Assembly (NCBI RefSeq): GCF_013032005.1
Contig: NZ_WQBE01000007.1
Span: forward strand, 1 to 64,000
Reading direction: 5' to 3'
DNA length: 64,000 nucleotides
Origin: Ruegeria atlantica
Lineage (GTDB): Bacteria > Pseudomonadota > Alphaproteobacteria > Rhodobacterales > Rhodobacteraceae
Of the stretch, positions 25,154-35,562 are shown piece after piece. Each line of letters begins with the position of its first letter. The first letter of the stretch is position 1. Both the position numbers and the translations under genes were made by a program. The notes below the pieces were generated by a model. It did no database searches. It had not been told where the DNA came from and saw only the letters and a list, made by a program, of their open reading frames with translations.

Positions 25154-26284
25154 TTACATTTTGCACTCGGCCGCATAAGCGTCAGAGTGGTTTTCCAGCG
25201 CAACGCCGAGGATCTTGTTGGTGAATACATCACCTTCCTTGATCACTTCACGCGCATAGATGGTCTGAACTGGATGATGGTTCGGGCCAAAGCTGAAATC
25301 ACCGCGGGTACTGTCGAACTCAGCGGCCCGCAGCGCCTCACGGAAAGCATCGGCATCTGACGGGTCGGCCTTGTCCAGCGCCGACAGCAGCAAATTGGCG
25401 GTGTCGAACCCCTGGCTGGCATAAAGCGAAGGCAAACGTCCATATTCCGCCTGAAAGCTTTCCACAAACGCCGCGTTGGTTGGGTTGTCGATGTCCTTGT
25501 TCCACTGTGACGTGTTCACCACCCCCATTGCCGCATCACCAACCGCCTGCAGGATGCCCTGATCAAAGCTGAAGGCCGGACCGACCACGGGCAGGTCGAT
25601 CCCACTGTCGGCATATTGCTTGAGGAAGGAAATCCCCATACCGCCCGGCAGGAAGAAGAACACGCTATCCGCATCGCTGGCTCGGATCTGAGCAATCTCG
25701 GCGGCATAGTCGGTCTGTCCCAGTTCGGTATAAATTTCACCGGCCAGATCACCTTCGAAGAACCGTTTGTAGCCTGTCAGAGCATCCACACCAGCCGGAT
25801 AGTTTGGGGCCAAGATAAAGCTGTTCTTGTAGCCTGCACCGTTGGCATAGGCCCCGGCGGCCTCGTGCAGGTTGTCGTTCTGCCAGGCGACGTTGAAATA
25901 GTTCTGATGGCAACCTTTCCCGGCCAAGGGAGACGGGCCCGCATTGGGCGACAAATAGAACACATTCTGGTTCACAGCCGCAGGCACAACCGCCATGGCA
26001 AGGTTGGACCAGATGATACCGGTCATCACATCGACCCGTTCGGATTGGATCATCTTGTCCGACAACTGCACGGCGATGTCGGGCTTGCGCTGGTCGTCTT
26101 CGATTACAACCTCAATATCGTCGCGGCCCGATTGCGCGATGGCCAGCATGAACCCGTCCCGCACATCGATGCCCAACCCGGCCCCGCCGCCAGACAGCGT
26201 GGTGATCATCCCGACCTTGACCTCGGCCACCGCACCGGTGGCGCACAGCGCGGAAACCGCAGCGGCCGCTAGAAACTTTTTCAT
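25154..26284 (-). CDS. ABC transporter substrate-binding protein (LivK/aromatic-type)
   Basis: 376 residues from ATG 26284; GGGAG lies 6 bases before it, whereas ATG 26290 would be too close to that site. The signal peptide is MKKFLAAAAVSALCATGAVA. The mature protein starts EVKVGMITTLSGGGAGLGID, typical of type I periplasmic binding proteins of the branched-chain/aromatic family. A Cys pair (KGCHQNYF and the terminal AECKM) may form a disulfide. It delivers the solute to LivHM. It follows the CoA ligase gene by 110 bases on the same strand, which supports an aromatic acid as cargo. Confidence 0.9.
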   Translation of the reverse strand: MKKFLAAAAVSALCATGAVAEVKVGMITTLSGGGAGLGIDVRDGFMLAIAQSGRDDIEVVIEDDQRKPDIAVQLSDKMIQSERVDVMTGIIWSNLAMAVVPAAVNQNVFYLSPNAGPSPLAGKGCHQNYFNVAWQNDNLHEAAGAYANGAGYKNSFILAPNYPAGVDALTGYKRFFEGDLAGEIYTELGQTDYAAEIAQIRASDADSVFFFLPGGMGISFLKQYADSGIDLPVVGPAFSFDQGILQAVGDAAMGVVNTSQWNKDIDNPTNAAFVESFQAEYGRLPSLYASQGFDTANLLLSALDKADPSDADAFREALRAAEFDSTRGDFSFGPNHHPVQTIYAREVIKEGDVFTNKILGVALENHSDAYAAECKM

Positions 26285-26394
26285 CTTCATCTCCCTTCGT
26301 TGGTCTTTCGAACGCGCCTTTTGCCAATCTTCCCCGCGTTCAGCCTATGCCCCTGACAGGGCGTTCTTTTTTGTTATGCCGCTATTCACACTGA

Positions 26395-28026
26395 TCACGC
26401 CCCGTTCGTCGAGGGGGATTTCAACCTGAACCGCTGAATTTTTCCCGTCGCAGTCTTTGGCAACGCGTCGCAGAACCGGATCGAGCGTGGGTATTTGTAG
26501 GGCGCAATGACGGATTTGACGTGTGTCTGCAGCGCCTCGCGCAGGGTATCCTCTGCCACAGCACCTTCGGTCAACACGACATGCGCCTCGACAATTTCGC
26601 CCCGATCCGGGTCTGGGGCACCGATCACGGCGCATTCCAGCACGGCCTCGTGCGCCAGCAGCGCGGCTTCGACCTCGGGGCCTGCGATATTGTACCCGGC
26701 CGAGACGATCATATCGTCATTGCGTGCCGCGAAATGGAAATAGCCGCCCTCGTCCTGATAGAAACTGTCGCCGGTGATGTTCCAGCCGTCGTGAACATAA
26801 TCCTTTTGACGATCATCATTCAGATATCGGCAGCCGGTCGGGCCTCGCACCGCCAACCGGCCGATGTCACCCGTTTTGGCCTCGGTCCCGTCGCGGTTCA
26901 AAACCTTCGCTTCGTACCCTTTGACCGGCCTTCCGGTGCAAGCGGGCCGGTGATCGTCGAACCGGTTTGAGATGAAGATATGCAGCAATTCCGTGGCCCC
27001 GATGCCATCGAGCATCGGCTTGCCTGTACGTGCAATCCAGTCGTCATAGACAGGTTTGGGCAACGTCTCGCCCGCCGAAACGGCCGCGCGCAGGCTGGAC
27101 AGATCGGCCCCGTCCTCCATCGCTTGCAACATGACCCGATAGGCGGTTGGAGCTGTGAAACAGACGGTGGCTTTATACTTCTCGATGATCTCGATCATAC
27201 CGGAGGGAGAGGCTTGTTCCAGCAAGGTCGCCGTTGCCCCAAATCGCAGTGGAAACACCGCCAGTCCACCCAGCCCGAAAGTGAATGCCAGTGGAGGGGA
27301 CCCGACAAAGACGTCCTCAGGCTGCACGTTCAGAACCTCGCGCGCATAACCATCGGCGATGATCATCAGATCGCGGTGAAAGTGCATCGTGGCCTTGGGC
27401 TCTCCGGTCGAACCTGAGGTGAATCCCAGAAGGGCAACGTCATCGCGACCCGTTTGCACGCATTCGAACTGAACCGGTTTTTCCAGCGCCAGACGATCAA
27501 GTTCGGCATCGTGGTTTGAGGTGCCGTCGAACCCCACGACGCGCTCTAGGAACCGGCTATCCTGTGCGCAGGTTTCCATTTCCTCCATCAAACGTGTGTC
27601 GCAGAGGGCGAACTGGATCTCGGCCTTGTCCACATGTTTGGTCAACTCTCCCGCCCGCAGCATGGGCATGGTGTTGACGACTACGGCCCCAGCCTTGGTC
27701 GCGGCCAGCCAGCAGGCCACCATGGCCGGGTTATTTGCCGAACGGATTAACACCCGGTTACCGGGCTGTACCCCCAGATCTTCGACCAGCACGTGCGCCA
27801 GACGGTTGGTCCAGTCGGTCAGCTCTTTATAGGTCCTCTGCCGCCCGTTTCCGATCAGCGCGATATTGTCGCCAAACCCCTTGTCCACCATCGCATCGGT
27901 CAGCTCATACGCAGCATTTAGAAAGTCGGGATAGTCGAACCCGTCCAACAGAAAATCTGGCCACTGCTCCTCGGACGGCAAGCTATCGCGGCTGAACGTA
28001 TCGATATGTGCGGACGGTCCCAACAT
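26395..28026 (-). CDS. Aryl-CoA ligase, probably 2-aminobenzoate-CoA ligase
   Basis: 543 residues of the acyl-adenylate family. The ATP loop is FTSGSTGEPKATMHFHRD; then come IGATELLH, the hinge/A8 region FAARNDDMIVSAGYNIAGPEVE, and the catalytic Lys in LPKTATGKIQRFRLK. The overall form fits benzoate/2-aminobenzoate-CoA ligases. It would convert the aromatic acid, CoA and ATP to the aryl-CoA that the 31159-33453 monooxygenase uses. The ATG at 28026 overlaps the upstream dehydrogenase stop as TGATG and has an AGGGAGGGG site. The exact acid is inferred from neighbours only. Confidence 0.85.
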   Translation of the reverse strand: MLGPSAHIDTFSRDSLPSEEQWPDFLLDGFDYPDFLNAAYELTDAMVDKGFGDNIALIGNGRQRTYKELTDWTNRLAHVLVEDLGVQPGNRVLIRSANNPAMVACWLAATKAGAVVVNTMPMLRAGELTKHVDKAEIQFALCDTRLMEEMETCAQDSRFLERVVGFDGTSNHDAELDRLALEKPVQFECVQTGRDDVALLGFTSGSTGEPKATMHFHRDLMIIADGYAREVLNVQPEDVFVGSPPLAFTFGLGGLAVFPLRFGATATLLEQASPSGMIEIIEKYKATVCFTAPTAYRVMLQAMEDGADLSSLRAAVSAGETLPKPVYDDWIARTGKPMLDGIGATELLHIFISNRFDDHRPACTGRPVKGYEAKVLNRDGTEAKTGDIGRLAVRGPTGCRYLNDDRQKDYVHDGWNITGDSFYQDEGGYFHFAARNDDMIVSAGYNIAGPEVEAALLAHEAVLECAVIGAPDPDRGEIVEAHVVLTEGAVAEDTLREALQTHVKSVIAPYKYPRSIRFCDALPKTATGKIQRFRLKSPSTNGA

Positions 28027-29177
28027 CACTTCCCCTCCCTATGCGCGGCCATTGCCTGACGGGCGATGACCACTTTCTGAACGTCCGAGGCACCCTCGTA
28101 GATGCGCAACGCCCGGATTTCACGGTACAGCGCCTCGACCGGCATGCCCGATCGGACACCATCACCGCCGAACAGCTGTACCGCCTTGTCGATGACCTGC
28201 TGCGCGTGGTCGGTGGCAAAAAGCTTGGCCATTGCGGCCTCACGTGTGATCCGTGGTGCCCCACTGTCTTTGGTCCAGGCGGCGCGGTAGACCAGCAGCG
28301 CCGCCGCATCGACGTCCAGCGCCATATCGGCGATGTGACCTTGCACCATCTGCAGATCGAACAGCGGCGCGCCTTGCACATGCCGGGTACTGACCCGCGT
28401 CAACGCTTCATCCAACGCGCGCCGGGCGAACCCCAACGCCGCGGCCGCCACAGTCGAGCGAAACACATCCAGCACCGACATGGCGATCTTAAACCCGGCA
28501 CCGGGCGCGCCGATCATCGCCGACTCTGGGATACGCGTATCAGAAAACCGCAGTGTCGCCAGCGGATGCGGAGCGATGGTGTGCAGCTGTTCGGCAACCT
28601 CAAACCCCGGCAAGTCGGGTGTTACCACAAAGGCGGACAATCCCTTAGCACCCGGCGCCTCGCCCGAGCGGGCGAACAGTGTGTAGACATCGGCAAGGCC
28701 CCCGTTCGATATCCAAGTCTTTTCGCCGTTCAGAACATAGTGATCGCCATCTCGTATTGCGGTCATAGTAGAATTCGCCACATCCGATCCTGACTGTGGC
28801 TCGGTCAGCGCAAAGGCTGAAATCGCCTGCCCGCTGCGCGTTTTTGGCAACCATTCGGCCTTTTGCTGGGGTGAGCCGAACAGGGAAATCGCACCGGTGC
28901 CAAGGCCCTGCATGGCAAAGGAAAAATCAGCTAACCCATCATACCGGGCAAGGATTTCCCGGGTCAGACACAAAGTCCGCACATCCAACTGGCCGTCTTC
29001 ATCCGCAGTTGGCTGCAGCAGCCCCGCCGCGCCCAAGTCACGCACCAGCGCGCGGCAGGCGGCATCCGTGTCCGCGTGGTCGACCTTTAGCTCCTGCACG
29101 ACCTCTTCGACTCGCGCGGCCCAGTTGCGGTGGCGTGGCTCAAAAAATGGCCATGACAGGAAGCTGCGATCTGCCAT
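28026..29177 (-). CDS. Acyl-CoA dehydrogenase
   Basis: 383 residues. FAD-binding motifs are [19 protein letters not shown] and [15 protein letters not shown]. The C-terminal domain has [17 protein letters not shown] and the catalytic Glu in [10 protein letters not shown]. It should introduce a double bond beside the thioester in the ring-derived CoA intermediate. It starts at ATG 29177, one base inside the enoyl-CoA hydratase stop, and its own stop overlaps the ligase start, so the three are translationally coupled. Confidence 0.92.
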   Translation of the reverse strand: MADRSFLSWPFFEPRHRNWAARVEEVVQELKVDHADTDAACRALVRDLGAAGLLQPTADEDGQLDVRTLCLTREILARYDGLADFSFAMQGLGTGAISLFGSPQQKAEWLPKTRSGQAISAFALTEPQSGSDVANSTMTAIRDGDHYVLNGEKTWISNGGLADVYTLFARSGEAPGAKGLSAFVVTPDLPGFEVAEQLHTIAPHPLATLRFSDTRIPESAMIGAPGAGFKIAMSVLDVFRSTVAAAALGFARRALDEALTRVSTRHVQGAPLFDLQMVQGHIADMALDVDAAALLVYRAAWTKDSGAPRITREAAMAKLFATDHAQQVIDKAVQLFGGDGVRSGMPVEALYREIRALRIYEGASDVQKVVIARQAMAAHREGK

Positions 29178-29977
29178 CAATCCCCCTCGAACTCTGGTTT
29201 TTCTTTGGCGACAAAGGCGTTGTAGGCACGCTCAAAATCGCCGGACTGCATGCAGATGGCCTGCGCTTGTGCCTCGGCTTCGATGGCCTGTTCGATCGAC
29301 ATGGACCATTCCTGCGCCAACATGGTTTTGGTCATCATATGCGCGAAATTCGGCCCCGCAGAGATACGCCGGGCCATGTTCTGCGCCGCGCCCTCAAGCT
29401 GATCCGCCTCGACCACGCTGTTGTAGAACCCCCAGCCAAGCCCCTCCTCGGCGCTCATAGACCGCCCGGTATAGAGCAGCTCTGCCGCCCGCCCCTGCCC
29501 GATGATACGGGGCAAGATGGCACAGGCTCCCATGTCACAACCAGCCAGCCCAACCCGTGTGAACAGAAAGGCGCATTTCGCCTGTGGTGTGGCGATACGC
29601 AGATCGGATGCCATGGCGATGATCGCTCCAGCCCCAACGCAGATACCGTCCACCGCCGCAATCACCGGCTTACCGCAATTCACCATCGCCTTGACCAGAT
29701 CGCCGGTCATGCGGGTAAAGGCCAACAACTCTTTCATATTCATGCGGGTCAGCGGGCCGATGATGTCATGCACATCGCCACCCGAGCTGAAATTGCCACT
29801 ATTCGACGCAAAGACCACGGCGTCCACATCATCGACATAGACCAGATCGCGAAACCAGTCGCGCAGCTCGGCATAGCTGTCGAAGGTCAGCGGGTTTTTC
29901 CGCTCAGGCCGGTCCAAGCTGACCGTGGCAACGCGGTCCTGCACCTCACACTGGAAATGTTTGACGTCACGGATCAT
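29177..29977 (-). CDS. Enoyl-CoA hydratase/isomerase family protein
   Basis: 266 residues of crotonase fold from ATG 29977 (CCGGAGGAG site). The oxyanion-hole segments are [10 protein letters not shown] and [37 protein letters not shown] replaces the usual GLxPGxGG stretch, and the two catalytic Glu of classical hydratases are not clearly present. It may therefore open or hydrate a ring-derived CoA ester rather than a simple enoyl-CoA. It overlaps the MarR gene by 11 bases. Confidence 0.88.
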   Translation of the reverse strand: MIRDVKHFQCEVQDRVATVSLDRPERKNPLTFDSYAELRDWFRDLVYVDDVDAVVFASNSGNFSSGGDVHDIIGPLTRMNMKELLAFTRMTGDLVKAMVNCGKPVIAAVDGICVGAGAIIAMASDLRIATPQAKCAFLFTRVGLAGCDMGACAILPRIIGQGRAAELLYTGRSMSAEEGLGWGFYNSVVEADQLEGAAQNMARRISAGPNFAHMMTKTMLAQEWSMSIEQAIEAEAQAQAICMQSGDFERAYNAFVAKEKPEFEGD

Positions 29978-30434
29978 TAGGCTCCTCCGGCAGGCTGAAT
30001 TCGGTGGTGAGCGTCCTTGCATCCTCGGCCGAGAATTGGCCCAGCATATCGGCGATCCATGCCTCATGCGCAGCAGCCTGGCGGGCGAATTCCGCGCGGC
30101 CCTTTTGAGTCATACACACACGATGGGCGCGGCGGTCTCCGGGCACCGGCACCCGCACCAGCAGGCCATCGTCAGCCAGCCGGTCCACGATCCCGGTCAC
30201 GTTGCCATTGGAGACGCGCAGCACGCCGGAAATCTCGCTCATTTTCAGGCCGCCCTCAAAGCGCGAGAGCGCTGCCATCACGTCGAACCGGGGCAAGGTC
30301 GTGTCGAACTCGGCCCGGAAATTCTCACGCAGTTTAGCCTCGATACCTCGGGTGGTTTTCAACAGTCGCAACCACAGGCGTAGCCGTTCTTTCGAGGCAT
30401 CCTCAAGCGGGGGGTGTGCAAGAGTCGGGGTCAT
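29967..30434 (-). CDS. MarR-family transcriptional regulator
   Basis: 155 residues with the MarR winged helix: [20 protein letters not shown] as the recognition part and [21 protein letters not shown] as the wing with its DRR motif. It lies inside the aromatic operon, overlapping the SDR gene (ATGA) and the hydratase gene. It therefore most likely controls this operon, with an aryl-CoA or the free acid as ligand. A candidate operator lies in the divergent promoter at 33512-33540. Confidence 0.9.
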   Translation of the reverse strand: MTPTLAHPPLEDASKERLRLWLRLLKTTRGIEAKLRENFRAEFDTTLPRFDVMAALSRFEGGLKMSEISGVLRVSNGNVTGIVDRLADDGLLVRVPVPGDRRAHRVCMTQKGRAEFARQAAAHEAWIADMLGQFSAEDARTLTTEFSLPEEPNDP

Positions 30435-31162
30435 ATTTCACCTCCCGAAAGGCTGAGCGTGTGTCCGTTCACGGATTTCGCAGCGTCCGAGCACAGCCAT
30501 TTCACTGCGCTGGCGACCTCATCCGTTTCGATAAACCGGCGTTGGGGGTTGCCCCGGTGAAGCGAGGCGGCGGCGTCCTCTGCGCTCATCCCCGTTTTTT
30601 CGACGATGGTTTCGATCGAACGTTCCAGCATCGGCGTGTCTACAAAACCGGGGCAAACGGCGTTGACGGTGATCCCGGTCGGGGCCAGTTCAACTGCCAG
30701 CGCGCGGGTAAGGCCGATAACCCCGTGTTTCGCGGCGCAATAGCCAGAGACGTAAGGATAGCCTTTCAATCCCGCTGTCGAGGCGATGGCGACCAGACGC
30801 CCAGCGCCCGCCGTCTGCATGTCTGCCAGCCCGGCCTGCCAGACGTTGAATACACCGATCAAGTTGACCTCGGTCATGCCACGCAGGTCATCCGCCGTCA
30901 TTTTGACAAACGGCACCGAATGCGCCGCGCCTGCGTTGGCGATGACCGCCGTGACCGGGCCGCGTTGGGCGCGGGCGGACTCGAAAGCGGCCTGTACTTG
31001 CACCGTGTCGGTCACATCGCAGACTTCGAAAGGTAGGCCCTGCTGTTGCAAGGTAGCCTCGGTCCGACCTAAAAGAGTGATCGCCACGCCATCCTCAGCA
31101 AACGTCTTCGCAATCGCTGCACCGACCCCGGTGCCACCGCCTGATATGACTACGTGACTCAT
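30431..31162 (-). CDS. Short-chain dehydrogenase/reductase, probable hydroxyacyl-CoA dehydrogenase
   Basis: 243 residues with the cofactor motif [13 protein letters not shown], catalytic Ser in [10 protein letters not shown] and Tyr/Lys in YCAAK. In an aryl-CoA pathway it would oxidise a hydroxyl of the reduced ring intermediate with NAD(P). The gene overlaps the monooxygenase stop and the MarR start, so it is in the same coupled operon. Confidence 0.88.
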   Translation of the reverse strand: MSHVVISGGGTGVGAAIAKTFAEDGVAITLLGRTEATLQQQGLPFEVCDVTDTVQVQAAFESARAQRGPVTAVIANAGAAHSVPFVKMTADDLRGMTEVNLIGVFNVWQAGLADMQTAGAGRLVAIASTAGLKGYPYVSGYCAAKHGVIGLTRALAVELAPTGITVNAVCPGFVDTPMLERSIETIVEKTGMSAEDAAASLHRGNPQRRFIETDEVASAVKWLCSDAAKSVNGHTLSLSGGEI

Positions 31163-33453
31163 ACCTTACCTGCCATTTCTGCGTCGCGGTCGGCCAGTCG
31201 CCAGGCCTGATCGCGCCCGGCCTCATAGGGTTTTGGCCAGATCTCCTGCCGGTCGCCCAGCGCCGTGGCTGCGTGCAAGGTCCAATAGGGGTCGTACAGA
31301 TGCGGTCTGGCCAGACAGACCAGATCAGCGCGCCCGGCCATCAAGATCGAATTGACGTGGTCGGCCTCGTAGATATTGCCAACTGCCATTGTCTTGATGC
31401 CACGTTCATTGCGGATACGGTCCGAGAATGGGGTCTGGAACATCCGCCCATAAACCGGCTGCGCCTGTGTCGAGGTTTGGCCTGCGGACACATCCACGAT
31501 ATCCGCCCCCGCCGCATCGAACATCGCCGCGATCTCAACGGCCTCTTCCGGTGTGATGCCGTTTTCACCCGCCCAGTCACTGGCCGATATACGCACTGCC
31601 ATCGGCTTGGCCTCGGGCCAGACCGCGCGCATGGCCGCGAACACCTCAAGCGGATAGCGCATGCGGTTTTCCAGACTGCCGCCATAGTCGTCGTCGCGCG
31701 TGTTCGACAGCGGTGAGATGAAGGAAGAGATCAGATACCCATGCGCCGCGTGCAGTTCTATCATGTCGAACCCGGCGCGATCAGCCATTTGGGCAGCTGC
31801 TGCGAACTCAGCCATGACGCGATCCATATCCCACCGATCCATCGCTTTGGGTATGGCGTTGTCGTCTGACCACGCAATGGCCGAGGCGGAAATCAGGGAC
31901 CAGTTGCCTTCCTCCAACGGCTGATCCATGCCCTCCCACCCGATGCGCGTCGATCCTTTGCGCCCGGCATGACCGATCTGGCAGCAAATCTTGGCGTCGG
32001 TCTCGGTGTGGACGAAATCGGTCAGGCGGCGCCATGCCGCCTCATGCTCGGGCGCATACAGACCGGGACAACCTGGCGAGATGCGACCATCGGCACTGAC
32101 ACAAGTCATCTCGGTATAGACCAGCCCTGCCCCGCCCTTGGCGCGCTCGCCATAGTGGATCAGATGCCAGTCGGTCGGGCAGCCAGCCACAGCCTTGTAC
32201 TGTGCCATGGGTGAGACCACGATCCGGTTCTTCAACTCCATCCCACGCAGGCGGAATGGCGCAAACATGGGCGCGCGGGCGGGAGCGTTGATCCCGACCC
32301 CCGCTTGCGCCATGAACCAGGCCTCGGCCCGGCCCAGCCACCCGGCATCGCGTTCGCGCAGGTTTTCATGGCTGATCCGTTGCGACCGGGTCAGCATGGA
32401 ATAGTTCAGCTGCACGGAATCCAGATCCAGATAGCGTTCAACATCCTCGAACCACTCAACCGAGTTCCGCGCCGCCGATTGCAGTCGCAGTACTTCGAGC
32501 CGCCGTTCGTCTTCATAACGGGCAAAGGCAGCCTCAAGCGTGTCTTCGCTGTGGATATACTCGGCCAGCGCAATCGCGCTTTCCAACGCCAATTTGGTTC
32601 CCGACCCGATCGAGAAATGCGCCGTAGCCGCAGCATCCCCCAGCAAAACGACGTTGTCGTGGCTCCATTTCTCACACAGCACGCGCGGAAACCGCAGCCA
32701 GGCTGAGCCACGGATATGGTTGGCATTGGTCATCAGAGCATGCCCGCCCAGATGATCCTTGAAGATGTCTTGGCAAACGGCAATCGAGTCCTGCTGGCTC
32801 ATCTTGTCAAAGCCATAGGCATCGAATGTCTCTTGTGTGCATTCGACAATGAAAGTCGCGGTGTCTGGATCGAATTGATAGGCATGGGCCCAAACCCAGC
32901 CCTTATCGGTCTTCTCGAAGATAAAGGTAAAGGCGTCGTCGAATTTCTGGTGCGTTCCCAGCCACACAAACTGACACAGGCGCTGGTCGATATCCGGTTT
33001 GAACACATCCGAAAACTCGGCGCGGGTTTTCGAATTCAGCCCGTCCGACGCAATGACGACGTCATAGTTGGCCATATAGTCCAAGGCGGATGCAGCCTCG
33101 GTTTCGAACCGCATCTTCACATCCAATTCGCGGGCGCGGGCCTGCAGGATCAGCAACAGCTGCTTGCGCCCGATGCCGCAGAACCCATGCCCGCCAGACA
33201 CAGTGCGCTGGCCTTTGTGAACCAGCGCCACATCGTCCCAATAGGCAAACTGTTCCCGAATTCTCTCAGCGCTGATCGGATCGTTGACCGCCAGATTGTC
33301 CAACGTTTCATCGGACAGAACGACGCCCCAGCCAAAGGTGTCATCGGGTCGGTTGCGCTCGATCACCTCAACCTCGGCCGCCGGATTTCGAAGCTTCATC
33401 GAAATCCCGAAATAAAGACCCGCCGGTCCGCCGCCAAGGCAAGCAATGCGCAT
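31159..33453 (-). CDS. Bifunctional aryl-CoA monooxygenase/reductase (2-aminobenzoyl-CoA or salicylyl-CoA type)
   Basis: 764 residues, a fusion of two enzymes. The N-terminal half (1-380) is an FAD monooxygenase: [25 protein letters not shown] and [14 protein letters not shown]. The C-terminal half (from about 395) is an Old Yellow Enzyme FMN domain: [17 protein letters not shown], the GHAGRKG loop and [11 protein letters not shown]. This fusion is known from 2-aminobenzoyl-CoA monooxygenase/reductase of Azoarcus evansii and salicylyl-CoA 5-hydroxylase homologues. It hydroxylates and then reduces the ring of the CoA ester. The start is ATG 33453 because [12 protein letters not shown] is the usual N-terminus. 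It is the first gene of the operon. Confidence 0.9.
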   Translation of the reverse strand: MRIACLGGGPAGLYFGISMKLRNPAAEVEVIERNRPDDTFGWGVVLSDETLDNLAVNDPISAERIREQFAYWDDVALVHKGQRTVSGGHGFCGIGRKQLLLILQARARELDVKMRFETEAASALDYMANYDVVIASDGLNSKTRAEFSDVFKPDIDQRLCQFVWLGTHQKFDDAFTFIFEKTDKGWVWAHAYQFDPDTATFIVECTQETFDAYGFDKMSQQDSIAVCQDIFKDHLGGHALMTNANHIRGSAWLRFPRVLCEKWSHDNVVLLGDAAATAHFSIGSGTKLALESAIALAEYIHSEDTLEAAFARYEDERRLEVLRLQSAARNSVEWFEDVERYLDLDSVQLNYSMLTRSQRISHENLRERDAGWLGRAEAWFMAQAGVGINAPARAPMFAPFRLRGMELKNRIVVSPMAQYKAVAGCPTDWHLIHYGERAKGGAGLVYTEMTCVSADGRISPGCPGLYAPEHEAAWRRLTDFVHTETDAKICCQIGHAGRKGSTRIGWEGMDQPLEEGNWSLISASAIAWSDDNAIPKAMDRWDMDRVMAEFAAAAQMADRAGFDMIELHAAHGYLISSFISPLSNTRDDDYGGSLENRMRYPLEVFAAMRAVWPEAKPMAVRISASDWAGENGITPEEAVEIAAMFDAAGADIVDVSAGQTSTQAQPVYGRMFQTPFSDRIRNERGIKTMAVGNIYEADHVNSILMAGRADLVCLARPHLYDPYWTLHAATALGDRQEIWPKPYEAGRDQAWRLADRDAEMAGKV

Positions 33454-33511
33454 CGCTAAACTTCCCTTCATCCGTCTGAATACCTTAAACGCTAGACCGA
33501 GTCGCTGATCC

Positions 33512-33540
33512 CTTCAAGTTAAAATATTTTATGCTTGAAG
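33512..33540. promoter_or_regulatory. Inverted repeat in the divergent promoter, candidate MarR operator
   Basis: CTTCAAG (33512-33518) and CTTGAAG (33534-33540) are perfect inverted arms around an A/T-rich 15-nt core centred on AAAATATTTT. The dyad lies between the divergent monooxygenase operon and the FadJ-like gene, where an operator shared by both would be expected. Assignment to the MarR protein is inference. Confidence 0.4.
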
Positions 33541-33594
33541 TTTTTTTGCGAGAAGTTACGCTTTCAATTATTCTCCAAAACGTCGGGTGGCTGG

Positions 33595-35547
33595 ATGGTG
33601 GTGCGTGTCGAAACAAAGGACGATTTGGCGGTTGTGACGATCGACAACCCGCCTGTGAACGCAGCCAGTCAGGCAGTGCGCGCGGGGCTGTTGGCAGCCA
33701 TTGCCGAGACCGAAGCGAACACCTCTGCCAAGGCCGTCATACTGTGCGCTGAAGGTCGGACATTCACTGCTGGTGCGGATGTACGCGAGTTTGACAAGCC
33801 GCCAATGGAACCCCACCTGCCGGACGTCATCCAGGCAATTGAAGACACAACAAAACCCTGGGTCGCGGCACTGCACGGTTCTGTCCTTGGCGGTGGACTT
33901 GAGATCGCGCTTGGGTGCAGTCACCGCGTGGCGCTGCGCAGCACCAGGTTTGGCCTGCCCGAGGTAACGCTGGGCCTGATCCCTGGCGCGGGCGGCACCG
34001 TTCGACTACCGCGCCTGATCGACCCGCTTGAGGCGCTGAACATGGTGACCAGCGGTAAGCCGATCTCTGCTACGGCGGCGCTGAACCTAGGTCTGATTGA
34101 CGATATCGCCGACGGTGACCTGATGGCCTGTGCCAGTGCGCTGGCCCGGTCGGCCGCAAACGCTCGGCCTAGAACTGCATTGCGGAACCGGAACGCCAAA
34201 CCAGTTATAGACCCAATAGCTTGGGAAGCAGCAAAGACCCGCATCATCACAAAAGCGCGCGGCGCACATGCGCCTGTCGCAGCAGCAAGGGCCGTGCAAA
34301 CCGCGCTCGATCTGCCCGCGGATCAAGCTCTGTTTCAAGAGCGTGAGACGTTTTTGACCCTGAAATCCGACCCGCAAAGCGCGGCCTTGCGATACATCTT
34401 CTTTGCTGAAAGATCAGCGTCTAAACTGTCCGAACTGAAGGACATTGAACCCCATCCGCTCACAAGCATCGGCGTGATTGGTGGAGGCACCATGGGAGCC
34501 GGAATCGCCGCCGCCTGCTTGTTGGCAGGGCTGCCAGTGACCTTGGCTGAACGGGACGAAGCTGCCCGTGCAGCCGGGCAAGATCGCATCACAGCCATCC
34601 TAGACAACAGCAGAAAGCGCGGCCTGATTGACCAAGGCAAGCAGGAGGCTCTGACCGCCGCTTTATCAACCACGACCACATTCGAGGCTCTGATCGAAAC
34701 CGATCTGATCATCGAGGCTGTATTCGAGGACATGGAGCTGAAAGCGCAGGTTTTTCAGGAGCTTGATAAGCATATCCGGCGCGACGCCATTCTAGCCAGC
34801 AACACGTCTTATCTGAATATCAGCGCCATGGCCGCCCAAACCAGACACCCCGAACGTGTGATCGGCCTGCACTTTTTCTCACCCGCCCACATCATGAAAC
34901 TGGTTGAGGTCATCATCCCAGACAGTGCCGCCCTATCCGTTGTGGCCACAGGGTTTGCGCTGTCGCGTAAGCTTGGAAAGATCGCCGTGCCCTCCGGTGT
35001 ATGTGACGGGTTTATCGGCAACCGCATCATGTCTGCCTATCGACGTGAATGCGAATACATGGTCGAAGACGGCGCCCTGCCTTGGGACGTTGATCGGGCG
35101 ATGCGCGACTTTGGCTTTCCCATGGGGGTGTTTGAAATGCAGGACCTTGCGGGCCTCGACATCAGATGGGCCAAGCGCAAAAGCCAAGCTGCGAACCGCG
35201 ACCCCGCCCAACGCTATGTTCACATTGCCGACAAGCTGTGTGAGGCGGGACGTTTCGGGCGCAAGGCTAGCCAAGGTTGGTACGATTACGCGGACGACAA
35301 AGCGACCCCATCGCAATGGGTGGAAAACCTTGTTCTCGCGGAATCCGCGCGCAAGAAGATCGCGCGCACTCCGATATCCGACACCGAGATCGTCCAGCGC
35401 ATTCTGTCCACCATGCAGGCCGAGGCGCAGGCATTATTGACGGAAGGCATAGCGCGCCGCCCCGATGATATCGACGTGGTCATGGTCAACGGGTATGGCT
35501 TTCCACGCTGGCGCGGCGGCCCGATGTTCCTGAAACACCACCCTTAG
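33595..35547 (+). CDS. FadJ-like bifunctional enoyl-CoA hydratase/3-hydroxyacyl-CoA dehydrogenase
   Basis: 650 residues from ATG 33595. The crotonase half (1-260) has LGGGLEIALGCSHRVAL and LPEVTLGLIPGAGGTVRLP with both catalytic Glu. The dehydrogenase half begins with the NAD motif IGVIGGGTMGAGIAAACLLAG, has FFSPAHIMKLVEVI, and ends GYGFPRWRGGPMF. It completes beta-oxidation of the dicarboxyl-type chain left after ring opening. It is transcribed away from the aromatic operon from a shared A/T-rich promoter region. A TTG start at 33535 is possible but would extend into promoter-like sequence. Confidence 0.92.
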   Translation: MVVRVETKDDLAVVTIDNPPVNAASQAVRAGLLAAIAETEANTSAKAVILCAEGRTFTAGADVREFDKPPMEPHLPDVIQAIEDTTKPWVAALHGSVLGGGLEIALGCSHRVALRSTRFGLPEVTLGLIPGAGGTVRLPRLIDPLEALNMVTSGKPISATAALNLGLIDDIADGDLMACASALARSAANARPRTALRNRNAKPVIDPIAWEAAKTRIITKARGAHAPVAAARAVQTALDLPADQALFQERETFLTLKSDPQSAALRYIFFAERSASKLSELKDIEPHPLTSIGVIGGGTMGAGIAAACLLAGLPVTLAERDEAARAAGQDRITAILDNSRKRGLIDQGKQEALTAALSTTTTFEALIETDLIIEAVFEDMELKAQVFQELDKHIRRDAILASNTSYLNISAMAAQTRHPERVIGLHFFSPAHIMKLVEVIIPDSAALSVVATGFALSRKLGKIAVPSGVCDGFIGNRIMSAYRRECEYMVEDGALPWDVDRAMRDFGFPMGVFEMQDLAGLDIRWAKRKSQAANRDPAQRYVHIADKLCEAGRFGRKASQGWYDYADDKATPSQWVENLVLAESARKKIARTPISDTEIVQRILSTMQAEAQALLTEGIARRPDDIDVVMVNGYGFPRWRGGPMFLKHHP

Positions 35548-35562
35548 GTGGATTGAACCCCC

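Noticed and set aside
26341-26375. A possible terminator (CCCTGACAGGG followed by a T-run) between the ligase and binding-protein genes
   Set aside because: The stem is only 4 bp, and the T-run lies on the strand opposite to the flanking genes.
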